Shown in pieces: positions 8,283-16,191 of a stretch of DNA of 64,000 nucleotides. Each line of letters starts with the position of its first letter. The first letter of the stretch is position 1. Location of the stretch: positions 3,286,001-3,350,000 of the forward strand of contig NZ_JBJKFD010000001.1 in NCBI RefSeq assembly GCF_049723905.1, given 5' to 3'. Origin of the DNA: G963665185 sp049723905 (GTDB lineage Bacteria > Desulfobacterota > Desulfovibrionia > Desulfovibrionales > Desulfovibrionaceae). Under the pieces are notes generated by a model. The model made no database searches and was not told the origin of the DNA. It saw only the letters and a program-made list of their open reading frames with translations. Both the position numbers and the translations under genes were made by a program.

Positions 8283-8405
8283 CTACGGCGCGATGGCTAC
8301 TACTACACCTACTACTACGACTACAACAGGGGAAGCGACACCGACGGTCTGGACCGAAGGCGTGGCAGGTGCGCTGCTGAAGTCTGTTAGGTACGTAGTG
8401 TACAC
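8283..8405 (-). CDS. ilvBN leader peptide (valine-rich)
   Basis: A 40-residue ORF begins at GTG 8405, with AAGGA ten bases upstream, and ends 23 bp before the attenuator stem. Its C-terminal part reads ASPVVVVVVGVVVAIAP: nine valine codons in eleven, mostly GTA. Such runs make ribosomes stall when charged valyl-tRNA is scarce, which in ilvB/ilvGMEDA leaders favours the antiterminator fold. The direct product has no role beyond regulation. The start codon is the least certain part; the valine run and its position before the terminator are unambiguous. Confidence 0.8.
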   Translation of the reverse strand: MYTTYLTDFSSAPATPSVQTVGVASPVVVVVVGVVVAIAP

Positions 8406-9006
8406 GGGAAATAAATCCTTGCTTGTTAACTAATGTTCGTTCGGCATCGTATAAAATACGATTTCTCTATCTTCAGTTTGTATGCCCCTCGCCCGGCTGG
8501 TTTGTCAAGGAGGGAAGCACATGCCGTGGATTTTATTTTGCAGGCCGCGCCAAAGGGCTTTTAACCTGCATGGCCTGTTGCGGCATAACCTGCACTGGAC
8601 ATGACCGGGGCGCAAAGCAGAAGCAATATGAGCACGAAAAGCTGTGGGCGTATCATCGGGTTTCCTTGTCAGTTGAAAGCTGGCGGGCAACATAAGGGAT
8701 CGGAATATGGAACACAAATAGTTCGCTGGCTGTTGAAGACATCGGATGCGTCTTATGCTAGCTTCAAAGTCCGGTTTTTGGGGCTAAAACCAGGGAAGTT
8801 GGCTGTGCTTATTGCTTTTATCGGCTGTTTTGCGCTAGAAAATAAATCGGCATTGTCTCGTCACTTTTTCCAAAGTAAAAGGGGACGGGAGAGGCTTTCG
8901 AGGGAAGGCGTGATCCATAAAATGTATGGTGTGTTATGCATGCTTTCTTGCGTTTGTTTTTGAAACTACGTAAGAATTGACTAAACATATGTGAGCAGGT
9001 TTATTT
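8406..9006. other. Gene-free stretch upstream of the ilv leader and the response regulator
   Basis: No convincing gene. Short frames here lack ribosome sites and recognisable products. It must hold the ilv leader promoter (toward the left) and the promoter of the response regulator (toward the right). A CGTATTTTATACG palindrome near 8450 is the only structure noted. Confidence 0.5.
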
Positions 9007-9375
9007 ATGGCTAAAATTCTTATCATAGACGACGATCCCACTTCCCGTTGGGTCTTGAAAGCCATTCTTGAAGAAGAGGGGCATAATGTGAGCGAGGCGG
9101 AAGACGGTGAGCAGGGTCTTGCCCTGTTCAACGCCACTCCTGCCGACCTTGTCATCACCGATATTTTCATGCCGGAAAAAGAAGGCGTGCAAACCATTCG
9201 GGAGCTGCTGCGCGATCATCCCGAAACGCGCATCATTGCGGTAACCGACGGCGGTTCCAAAGGCATGTACGAACCCCTCAACTGGATTCAGCTGCTGGGA
9301 GTGAAACATACGTTTGCCAAGCCGTACGATCGCAAACAGATGATATCTGCCGTGAACGAACTCCTCACCGAATAA
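9007..9375 (+). CDS. Receiver-only response regulator (CheY-like)
   Basis: A 122-residue single receiver domain. The acidic pocket IIDDDPTS (about residues 6-13), the phosphoacceptor aspartate in LVITDIFMP near residue 53, the switch threonine in AVTDGG and the conserved lysine in FAKPYD near residue 106 are all present. It has no output domain, so it acts by protein contact (motor switch, phosphorelay or kinase partner). The partner is unknown; the PAS histidine kinase at 11181-12719 is a possible one by proximity only. The RuvC-like gene starts 14 bp downstream and is probably cotranscribed. Confidence 0.9.
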   Translation: MAKILIIDDDPTSRWVLKAILEEEGHNVSEAEDGEQGLALFNATPADLVITDIFMPEKEGVQTIRELLRDHPETRIIAVTDGGSKGMYEPLNWIQLLGVKHTFAKPYDRKQMISAVNELLTE

Positions 9376-9389
9376 TCCCCCCATTTTAT

Positions 9390-9893
9390 ATGCCCGCTAC
9401 TCATGCTTCCGACCTGGCCCTGTTTTGTGTGGATGTGGGGATCAGGTCGGGGATGGCACTGTTCGATGCGCAGGGCCGTCTGGTTTGGGCACGTTCCAGA
9501 AATTTCGGTTCACGCGCCCGGCTGCGCAAGGGCGTTTACACCATCTTGCGAGGACTTCCCCGGTTGGGGCTTGTGGTTTTGGAAGGCGGCGGCGATTTGG
9601 CGCGCCTGTGGGAGCACGAGGCCCAAAAGCTGGGAGCCGAGGTCTGGCGCGTGAGCGCGGAAGATTGGCGGGACGATCTGCTGCCGCCGCGCATGCGGTC
9701 CTGCGCCTCGGTTGCCAAGCAGAGTGCGGTTGCCGTGGCCCAGGAGTATGCCCGTTCCTGCGGCCTGCCTCTTGCCACCGCCTTCAATGACGATGCGGCC
9801 GAGGCTGTCTTGTGCGGTCTTTGGGCGTCCCTCCGCGTGGGGGGCGGTGGGCGCAACGGGAAGGTTTCCAAGAATGTACTTTTTCGATTATAA
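9390..9893 (+). CDS. RuvC-like RNase H-fold protein, unknown role
   Basis: A 167-residue protein with the spacing of a RuvC/RNase H-fold nuclease: an acidic residue on the first strand (FCVDVGIRSG), a glutamate after the fourth strand (LVVLEGGG), and a C-terminal helix FNDDAAEAVLCGLW that resembles the DD(x)nA(E/D)A helix of RuvC resolvases. The middle EDWRDDLLPPRMRS...AKQSAV also fits that fold. It is not a canonical RuvC by length or sequence. No ribosome site is visible at the ATG, so translation may be coupled to the response regulator 14 bp upstream. Nuclease activity is inferred from pattern only. Confidence 0.55.
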   Translation: MPATHASDLALFCVDVGIRSGMALFDAQGRLVWARSRNFGSRARLRKGVYTILRGLPRLGLVVLEGGGDLARLWEHEAQKLGAEVWRVSAEDWRDDLLPPRMRSCASVAKQSAVAVAQEYARSCGLPLATAFNDDAAEAVLCGLWASLRVGGGGRNGKVSKNVLFRL

Positions 9894-10090
9894 ATGCCGT
9901 CAGCGGGGGGACGTTCGAAGCCGAAAGTGATATCTTGACCGTTGTGGGAATTGCCCACTTGAACTTTTGTACACGTGTCAATATATTAATATAGGCTGAA
10001 CATTAAATGTTAGGGCTGTGCAACCTGCATTTAACGTGGCAAGGCCGAAACCGACAGAACGCGGCCGGCCGATCTCCCGGAGGATAGCGA

Positions 10091-11008
10091 ATGAATCTGC
10101 TTACCCGTGCCGACTTTGACGGGCTCATCTGCGCCGTGTTGCTCAAGGAAGCAGGCGTCATGGACTCGTGGCGTTTCGTCCACCCCAAGGATGTGCAGGA
10201 CGGCAAGGTGGAAGCCGGACCCAACGACATATTGGCGAACGTTCCCTATGTTCCGGGCTGCGGCATGTGGTTCGACCATCACTCCAGCGAGTTTGAGCGT
10301 CTGAATTTTGATTTCGAGTTCGAGGGCGTGTCCAAGTCGGCGGACAGCTGTGCCCGTGTTATCTGGGAATACTACGGCGGCCATGATACCTTTTCGCGGT
10401 CTTTCGACACCATGCTGGAATATGTGGACCGTTGCGACAGCGGACGGCTGACCAGGGAAGAGGTGGAGAACCCGGACGGCTGGGTCATGCTGTCGTTCAT
10501 CAGCGATCCGCGCACCGGGTTGGGCCGGTATACGGATTACCGCATCAGCAATCATCTGCTCATGCTCAAGCTGGTGGAATGGATTCGGACGCTGAGCATA
10601 GACGATATTTTGGAAGAGGGCGACGTGCGCGAGCGCGCCGTACGCTATTGGGAGCACGAAACATTTTTCCGGCGCATGGTGGAGCGGACCGTGTCCATCC
10701 GCGACAACGCCATTGTGCTGGATTTGCGTCCGGAAAGTGAAATCTACACGGGCAACCGTTTTTCCATCTATACCATGTACCCGGACTGCAACATCAGCGT
10801 GCAGGTGGTATGGGGCAAGGACAAGGAGCGGGTGAGCCTTGCCGTGGGCCACAGTATCTTCAACCGCACCAGCAATACCGACGTGGGCAAACTGATGCTG
10901 CAATACGGCGGTGGCGGCCACAAACAGGTGGGCACCTGCCAGGTGCCTGTGGATGATGCGGACCGGGTGCTGGAAGAAGTCGTTGCCCGAATCAATGCCG
11001 ACGGTTGA
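10091..11008 (+). CDS. DHH-family phosphoesterase
   Basis: A 305-residue DHH/DHHA1 phosphoesterase. Motif I RADFDG (residues 6-11), the metal-binding FDHHSS near residue 61, a further acidic site YVDRCDSG near 115, and the C-terminal DHHA1 glycine motif YGGGGHKQVG near 280 are present. Members hydrolyse polyphosphate, cyclic dinucleotides or nanoRNA; this one resembles the exopolyphosphatase-related group without known substrate. GGAGGATAGCG precedes the ATG. It is a single gene convergent with the histidine kinase gene. Confidence 0.85.
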   Translation: MNLLTRADFDGLICAVLLKEAGVMDSWRFVHPKDVQDGKVEAGPNDILANVPYVPGCGMWFDHHSSEFERLNFDFEFEGVSKSADSCARVIWEYYGGHDTFSRSFDTMLEYVDRCDSGRLTREEVENPDGWVMLSFISDPRTGLGRYTDYRISNHLLMLKLVEWIRTLSIDDILEEGDVRERAVRYWEHETFFRRMVERTVSIRDNAIVLDLRPESEIYTGNRFSIYTMYPDCNISVQVVWGKDKERVSLAVGHSIFNRTSNTDVGKLMLQYGGGGHKQVGTCQVPVDDADRVLEEVVARINADG

Positions 11009-11180
11009 TTTTTCCAAAGGTGTGTCGCCTGCATAAGGACAGGCTGGCTTAAAGCCCCTTTGCTTCGGGCTGTCCCGATGAACTGGGCTGGTTTCGCTGT
11101 GCCGCTCGTTCTCCCGCATTCCAATGATGCGGATTTAACGGAAGCGGCACTATCAGTTTTCCGGCAACGGCAGTTGCGGC

Positions 11181-12719
11181 TCATACACTGCGAATATCGC
11201 GTGCTGTTTCGGCTTCGCAGTCCACGGCGCAAACCGGCGGAAAACACAACGTAACCGTGGTTCCTTCCCCGACCTTGCTGGTCAGGTCCACCCTGCCTCC
11301 GTATTCATCCACTATCTTGTTGATCATGGCCAATCCAAGGCCGCACCCTTGTTCCTTGGTGGAATAAAAGGGGCTGAAGGCGTTTGCCAGTTCCTTTTCG
11401 TCCATGCCGGTTCCCGTATCGGACACGGCAATGGTGATGAAGTTCTGGTCGGCTCCGGTGGTCAGGCTGATGTCCCCGCCATCGGGCATGGCCTCTATGG
11501 AGTTTTTGATCAGGTTGACCAGACACTGCTTGACCATTTCCGGCTCGCCATTCACCAGGGGCAGCTTGGGATAGGTGTAGATGAGAAAACGGATGCCCCG
11601 TTTGCCGTAGCCCATTTTCATGAGGTCCACGGTTTCGGTCATCACCTTGTTGAGGTCCACGGTGGCATCGGTGGTTTTGGAGGGGCGTGAAAAGTTGAGG
11701 ATGCTGGTCAGCATCTTGTCCAGTCTTTTGGTCTCGTCGGCAATGATCTGCAGTTTTTCCAGCTCTCTTTCCGTGAGGTTTTTGGACTTGAGCAGCGAGT
11801 TGGTAAACCCGCCAATGGCAAAGAGCGGGTTGCGGATTTCGTGGGCCAGGTAGGTGCTCATTTCACCGATTACCGACAGCTTTTCGGTGTGCTGCTGGTG
11901 CTTTTCCTGGTGTGTGCGCTCGGTGATGTCGCGCCGCATCACCAGAATATGGGTCATGGTGCCGTTGCTGTTGAATATGGGATAGGAGTAGATGCGGAAA
12001 TATTGCAGCCTTCCGTCCGTCGCCACCCGGGTCACCAAGGCTTCGGCCGCTTTTTGCCGGGCAAGGGTGGAGTGGAACGGGCAGCGGGAATCCATCTTGT
12101 TGCAGAATGGCAGGCCGTCGGGCAGGGTCTGCACACGCCAGCAGGGCATGCCCAGAAGTTCCGACTTTTCCTTGCCGGTTCGCTTGGTCACGTTTTTATT
12201 CGTGTCCACAACGCGGCCTTCCTTGTCCAGCAGCAGAATGTCTTCGCGCACTTCATCGATGATGGTCTGAAGCAGGGCCTTTTGTCTGTCCAGATGGCTC
12301 TGACAATGGCTGGAGACCTGCAGCATGGAATGCAGGCCGCACAGAAAAATGGCGGACTTGTGGTCGATGAGCGAGAGGGTCTCGGGAATGGAATTGCGGA
12401 TTTTCTTCAGGCTGAAACGCTTGCCCACCAGCTCCACCAGCAAATCAAGCTTGGGGTGGGCCTTGAGCATGTCGCGATAGGAACGGTAGATGGGCATGCC
12501 CTGTTCCCGGATGTAGCGAACCTTGCCCGGATGGTTTCCCAGGTCGGACACCCCTATGAGCCGCAGCCCCGGAAGGTATTCCTTGTACTGTTCATTGGCG
12601 ATGATATCGAGAATGGACATGAAACCGGGGCCGGTTCCCATGATACCGATAGTGAATTCGCCTTCTTCGATTTCCCAGAGACAATAGCCTTCCGCCTTCC
12701 CGTCGGCTTCTTTTGCCAT
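11181..12719 (-). CDS. Hybrid Rossmann-PAS sensor histidine kinase
   Basis: A 512-residue soluble kinase. Residues ~20-150 form a dinucleotide-binding-like Rossmann domain (TIGIMGTGPGFMSI, then LRLIGVSDL and LDLLVELV), resembling the NAD-binding half of an oxidoreductase. A PAS domain follows (~150-275), containing several cysteines (CWRV, CNKMDSRC) that could sense redox state. Then come the phosphoacceptor helix LAHEIRNPLFAIGG and the ATPase motifs NLIKNSIEA, DTGTGMD, GLGLAM. No membrane segment is seen, so it senses a cytoplasmic signal. GGAG precedes the ATG. No response regulator is adjacent; the receiver gene at 9007 is the nearest. Confidence 0.88.
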   Translation of the reverse strand: MAKEADGKAEGYCLWEIEEGEFTIGIMGTGPGFMSILDIIANEQYKEYLPGLRLIGVSDLGNHPGKVRYIREQGMPIYRSYRDMLKAHPKLDLLVELVGKRFSLKKIRNSIPETLSLIDHKSAIFLCGLHSMLQVSSHCQSHLDRQKALLQTIIDEVREDILLLDKEGRVVDTNKNVTKRTGKEKSELLGMPCWRVQTLPDGLPFCNKMDSRCPFHSTLARQKAAEALVTRVATDGRLQYFRIYSYPIFNSNGTMTHILVMRRDITERTHQEKHQQHTEKLSVIGEMSTYLAHEIRNPLFAIGGFTNSLLKSKNLTERELEKLQIIADETKRLDKMLTSILNFSRPSKTTDATVDLNKVMTETVDLMKMGYGKRGIRFLIYTYPKLPLVNGEPEMVKQCLVNLIKNSIEAMPDGGDISLTTGADQNFITIAVSDTGTGMDEKELANAFSPFYSTKEQGCGLGLAMINKIVDEYGGRVDLTSKVGEGTTVTLCFPPVCAVDCEAETARDIRSV

Positions 12720-12841
12720 GATCCTCTCCAGTGCCAGCTGGTGAAAAAGCTGTTCGTAGCAGGTGGGCGATCCTACTTGCGTGTGTCGTGTATTCTATAT
12801 TGTCGGTTATTTGGGCCTTAATTGCAATCTTAAGTGTTTTT

Positions 12842-12963
12842 GGCTGCTGAAAAAGGGGCATCTGCTGCGTTGCTGCGTAAAATTCAAGCCGCTCGTGTAC
12901 ATAAGAGTACACGTCGCGTTTGAATTTTCCTGGCGCCTTGCTCTCGCACCTTTTTGAGCAGCC
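12842..12963. repeat. Palindromic repeat A, copy 3
   Basis: Outer arms GGCTGCTGAAAAAGG and CCTTTTTGAGCAGCC pair perfectly. Inner arms AAATTCAAGCCGCTCGTGTAC and GTACACGTCGCGTTTGAATTT flank ATAAGA. A left-half fragment (TCGCTGAAAAAGGCACGATAGCGGCG type) follows at about 12976. Confidence 0.87.
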
Positions 12964-13064
12964 CTGGCCTTTTGGTCGCTGAAAAAGGCACGATAGCGGC
13001 GTAGCCGGTAAAGGTAGGGTGGGGTGAGAAGAGCATTAAAATTTCTCTCCTTCTGCCTTCACGC

Positions 13065-13109
13065 ACGAAGAATCCCGTCCGGGCGTTTCGCCGGGACGGG
13101 ATTCTTCGT
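13065..13109. repeat. Palindromic repeat B, copy 2
   Basis: ACGAAGAATCCCGTCC and GGACGGGATTCTTCGT pair perfectly around GGGCGTTTCGCC. Compared with copy 1 at 1297, CCGCCCC/GGGGCGG has become CCGTCCG/CGGGACGG, so both arms changed together. Confidence 0.82.
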
Positions 13110-13118
13110 ACGTAAATC

Positions 13119-13170
13119 GCAGGTCCAGGAGGCCGTTGCCTCCTGGCGGGGTTGGGGGCAGCGCCCCCAG
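13119..13170. repeat. Repeat C, copy 2 (two hairpins)
   Basis: The hairpin CCAGGAGGC/GCCTCCTGG is followed, after GCGGGGTT, by a second hairpin GGGGGC-AG-CGCCCCC. It directly follows repeat B, as at 1352. Confidence 0.8.
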
Positions 13171-13180
13171 ATGTGCTCGG

Positions 13181-13299
13181 TTGCTGAAAAAAGCACGATA
13201 ACTACGTTGCCGCAAAGAACTCAAATCCTCGCGTATTTAAGAATACGCGTCGTCCTTGAGTTCTTTTAGCGCCTTGTTCTCGCACTTTTTTGAGCAGCC
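13181..13299. repeat. Palindromic repeat A, copy 4 (GCGTATT core)
   Basis: The outer arms are TTGCTGAAAAAAGC and GCACTTTTTTGAGCAG. The inner arms AAGAACTCAA and TTGAGTTCTT and the core GCGTATT-TAAGA-ATACGC differ from other copies but pair fully, giving a third core subtype. Confidence 0.83.
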
Positions 13300-13391
13300 A
13301 GCGGGACGACGTAGAAGAGCAGGAGAAAAAGTGGTTTTTATTTGGCTGTTTGCTTTTTCCTGCGCTGCTTCAGCGCTGGAAAAAGCATAAT

Positions 13392-13446
13392 CGCAGGTCC
13401 AGGAGGCCGTTGCCTCCTGGCGGGGGCTGGGGGGCAGCGCCCCCAT
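13392..13446. repeat. Repeat C, copy 3 (two hairpins)
   Basis: Near-identical to the copy at 13119, abutting the 3' end of mqnD. Just before it (13351-13386) lies another inverted repeat, GCTTTTTCC and GGAAAAAGC around GCGCTGCTTCAGCGC. Confidence 0.8.
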
Positions 13447-13450
13447 CCCA

Positions 13451-14275
13451 TTACGACGCGAAAATCGGCTTGTCGGGCAGGGCGATTCCGGCGGCTTTGG
13501 CAGCGGTTTCCACCAGTTCGGTCACTGCGGGTGCGGCATTGCCCACATCGTGGGAGAAGTCGTTCACAAAGGTCTTGATGTGCTCGCGGATGACGGTTTC
13601 CGACATTTCCTGGGCATGGTCGAGAATAAAGGTCCAGATGGTACCGGGGTCTTTGTGGGCGCGGTCCAGGCTGGTACGGATGAGTTCCTCCACCAGTTTC
13701 ACCTGGGGGATGCGGTCGCGGCGGATGGCGATGGCACCGAGGGGAATGGGCAGTCCTTTTTCCTTTTCCCACCAGGCGCCGAGGTCGAATATCTTTTCCA
13801 GCCCGCTGTTCATGTAGGTAAAGCGGCCTTCGTGGATGATGACGCCCAGGTCGGCCCGGCGTTCTACAACCGCGGGCATTACTTCGTCGTAGCGCAGTAT
13901 CATCCGGGGGCCGGGGAATTTCCCGCACAGCTCGGTGAGCAGCGCGGCAGTGGTCATGGCTCCGGGCAGGGCGACGGTTTGTGAGGGCGCGGTTGCGTCG
14001 CGGTCCGGGCGGGCCACCACAATGGGGCCGCAGCCGTAGCCCAATGCGCCGCCGCAGCGCAGCAGGGCGTAGTTTTCGGCAATGCGCGGATATTGGGCCA
14101 CGCTTATTTTCACCACGTCCAGTTCGCCGGTCAGCGCCTTGCTGTTCAGTTCTTCCACGTCCGCCAAGGTGGTCTGGATGGTCAGCCCCTTTGTATCGAA
14201 GAGATTCTTGACCAGCGCGGCAAAGATGAATGTGTCGTTGGGACAGGGCGAGATGCCCAGCTTGAGTGTCTGCAT
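13451..14275 (-). CDS. mqnD: 1,4-dihydroxy-6-naphthoate synthase MqnD
   Basis: MqnD converts cyclic dehypoxanthinylfutalosine to 1,4-dihydroxy-6-naphthoate, a late step of futalosine menaquinone synthesis. The 274-residue product has the periplasmic-binding-protein-like fold of the family, with the N-terminal motif GISPCPNDTFIF, LTGELDVVKISVAQYP near residue 50, GYGCGPIVV near 80, and a histidine in LGVIIHEGRFTY near 147. It is transcribed divergently from tetR-mqnECA. Its promoter at 14305-14333 abuts the palindromic operator at 14335-14371, so the TetR protein probably controls both sides. Confidence 0.95.
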   Translation of the reverse strand: MQTLKLGISPCPNDTFIFAALVKNLFDTKGLTIQTTLADVEELNSKALTGELDVVKISVAQYPRIAENYALLRCGGALGYGCGPIVVARPDRDATAPSQTVALPGAMTTAALLTELCGKFPGPRMILRYDEVMPAVVERRADLGVIIHEGRFTYMNSGLEKIFDLGAWWEKEKGLPIPLGAIAIRRDRIPQVKLVEELIRTSLDRAHKDPGTIWTFILDHAQEMSETVIREHIKTFVNDFSHDVGNAAPAVTELVETAAKAAGIALPDKPIFAS

Positions 14276-14304
14276 GGTTTGTACCCCTGAAAAGAATATG
14301 ACCT

Positions 14305-14333
14305 AATATATCTTCTTACGACATGCTTGACAA
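14305..14333 (-). promoter_or_regulatory. mqnD promoter
   Basis: Minus-strand TTGTCA and TATATT separated by 17 bp, 30 bp upstream of the mqnD start. The overlapping plus-strand TTGACA at 14327-14332 could be the -35 of the divergent tetR promoter. Confidence 0.65.
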
Positions 14334-14334
14334 G

Positions 14335-14371
14335 TGACCGGGTGGTCATCTACCAAATGACCACCCGGTCA
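14335..14371. promoter_or_regulatory. Palindromic operator between mqnD and tetR-mqnECA
   Basis: TGACCGGGTGGTCA, nine spacer bases, then its exact reverse complement TGACCACCCGGTCA. Each 14-mer is itself a TGACC-N4-GGTCA palindrome, so two dimer sites are possible. It sits immediately before the tetR gene and upstream of the mqnD -35. Confidence 0.8.
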
Positions 14372-14415
14372 TAATGAGCGGGGGCAGGGTACACCACGGT
14401 TAAAAGGACGGCCGC

Positions 14416-15093
14416 ATGACGGACAACGACACATTCACCAAGCTCGATCCACAAAAGAAGATGCGCATTCTCGATGTCGCCATGGACGAGTTTTCCGAGC
14501 ACGGATACCAGGGGGCCAGCGTCAACCGCATGGTTCGGCGCATGGGTATCGCCAAGGGGTCCATCTTTTCCTACTTTGGCTCCAAGGATGGGCTGTTCGA
14601 GTATGTTTTCGAGCGGGCCGTCGGGCTGTTCTCCGGCTCTCTGCGCCGGGTGCGCGATACCACCCTGGAGGCCGACGTGTTCACCCGGATACGCCAGAGC
14701 CTGGATGCCGGTATCCGCTTTATAGACAACAATCCCCGCATCTATCGCATCTATTTGAAGATGCTGTTCCAGGAGAATTTTCCCGGGCGCGAACGATTTC
14801 TGAGCACAGCCCGGCTGTACTCGGCAAAATACCTGCGCCCGCTGGTGGTGCAGGGGCAGGAGCGTGGCGAACTGCGCTCCGGGCTGGACCCGGACTGGGT
14901 CGTCTTTTTTCTGGACGCCCTCATGGACCGTTTTCTTCAGGCCTATGCCGTGCCCTACATGGATTCGGGAACCGGCCTGCACAACGCCCCGGCTGCCGAA
15001 CTGGAAGAGCGCCTGGAGCAACTGATGTCAATCATACGCCACGGTCTGGCCCCCGACGGAAAAGGGGCGGACGCGGCTTGGGAGAACGCATGA
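14416..15093 (+). CDS. TetR-family regulator of the futalosine genes
   Basis: A 225-residue TetR/AcrR regulator. The helix-turn-helix spans about residues 35-57 (ASVNRMVRRMGIAKGSIFSY, then FGSKDGLF). The C-terminal ligand domain is helical and has no recognisable ligand motif. It leads the operon: its stop overlaps the mqnE start (ATGA at 15090). The operator at 14335-14371 lies 44 bp upstream, so autoregulation and control of both divergent futalosine units are likely. A quinone-pathway intermediate or a fatty acid would be a plausible effector, but nothing in the sequence shows it. Confidence 0.88.
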   Translation: MTDNDTFTKLDPQKKMRILDVAMDEFSEHGYQGASVNRMVRRMGIAKGSIFSYFGSKDGLFEYVFERAVGLFSGSLRRVRDTTLEADVFTRIRQSLDAGIRFIDNNPRIYRIYLKMLFQENFPGRERFLSTARLYSAKYLRPLVVQGQERGELRSGLDPDWVVFFLDALMDRFLQAYAVPYMDSGTGLHNAPAAELEERLEQLMSIIRHGLAPDGKGADAAWENA

Positions 15094-16190
15094 ACACGTC
15101 ACGAATTTTTCACAACGCCGGGTTGGACGACATTGCCGCCAAGGTGGAGGCCGGTGAACGGCTGAGCCTGGAAGACGGGCGCAGGCTGTTTGACTGCCCG
15201 GACATCAATGCCGTGGGCGCGTTGGCCCATGGGGTGCGTACCCGGCTGCACGGCAGGAACACCTATTTTGTGGTCAACCGGCACATCAACTACACCAACG
15301 TCTGCGTCAACGGGTGTCTGTTCTGCGCCTACAGCCGCAAACGGGCCGACCAGAAAGGCGCGTTCGAGCTGTCCATGGAGGACATCGAGGCCAAGGTGCT
15401 GGCCCACGAAGGCGAACGGCTGAGCGAAGTCCATATTGTGGGCGGCTGTCATCCGACCATGCCGCTTTCCTTTTTCGAGGCTGCGCTTGCCCGCATCCGG
15501 GAGCTGCGGCCCGAGGCCAAGCTCAAATGTTTCACGGCCGTGGAGATCGCCCACTTTGCCCGTCTGGAAAACATCAGCGTGCACGAGGTGCTCACCCGCC
15601 TCAAGGCCGCGGGGCTGGACGCCATGCCGGGCGGCGGCGCCGAGATTTTCAACCCCGAAGTGCGCAACCGCATCTGTCCGGAAAAGATCAGCGCCGAGGA
15701 ATGGCTGAGCGTGGCGGAGCAGGCCCACGAGCTGGGCATCAAGACCAACTGCACCATGCTCTACGGCCATGTGGAAAGCCTGGACGACCGGCTCGACCAT
15801 CTGGACCGTTTGCGTTGTTTGCAGGACAGGACCGGCGGCTTTCTCTGCTTTATTCCGCTCACCTTTCAGATCCGCAACAACCTGCTGGGCCTCACCCGCC
15901 AGAGCACGGGTGTGGAAGACCTGAAAAATATGGCTGTGTGCCGTCTGATGCTGGACAACATTCCGCACATCAAGGCCTACTGGGTCATGCTGGGGGTCAA
16001 GCTTGCCCAGACCGCGCTCTACTACGGCGCGGACGATCTGGACGGCACGGTTGTGGAGGAAAAGATCGGCCACATGGCCGGTGCCCAGTCGGACAACGCC
16101 CTGACCCGCGCGGAACTGACCGGCATGATCCGGCGTTGCGGCCTGGATGCGGTCGAGCGCGATTCGTTTTTCAATCCGGTGGAGGGCTGA
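15090..16190 (+). CDS. mqnE: Aminodeoxyfutalosine synthase MqnE
   Basis: Radical SAM enzyme joining SAM to 3-[(1-carboxyvinyl)oxy]benzoate (the MqnA product) to make 6-amino-6-deoxyfutalosine. The 366-residue protein has the cluster motif CVNGCLFCAY near residue 73, the family signatures HIVGGCHPTMP, MPGGGAEIFN and NCTMLYGHVE. The ATG at 15090 overlaps the tetR stop; an in-frame ATG at 15078 is less likely. It lies in the tetR-mqnE-mqnC-mqnA operon. The nucleosidase MqnB needed for the next step is not in the window. Confidence 0.95.
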   Translation: MNTSRIFHNAGLDDIAAKVEAGERLSLEDGRRLFDCPDINAVGALAHGVRTRLHGRNTYFVVNRHINYTNVCVNGCLFCAYSRKRADQKGAFELSMEDIEAKVLAHEGERLSEVHIVGGCHPTMPLSFFEAALARIRELRPEAKLKCFTAVEIAHFARLENISVHEVLTRLKAAGLDAMPGGGAEIFNPEVRNRICPEKISAEEWLSVAEQAHELGIKTNCTMLYGHVESLDDRLDHLDRLRCLQDRTGGFLCFIPLTFQIRNNLLGLTRQSTGVEDLKNMAVCRLMLDNIPHIKAYWVMLGVKLAQTALYYGADDLDGTVVEEKIGHMAGAQSDNALTRAELTGMIRRCGLDAVERDSFFNPVEG

Positions 16191-16191
16191 G

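Noticed and set aside
8423..8963. Overlapping 90- and 120-codon frames on the plus strand
   Set aside because: No ribosome site, no domain, and unlike the codon use of neighbouring genes.
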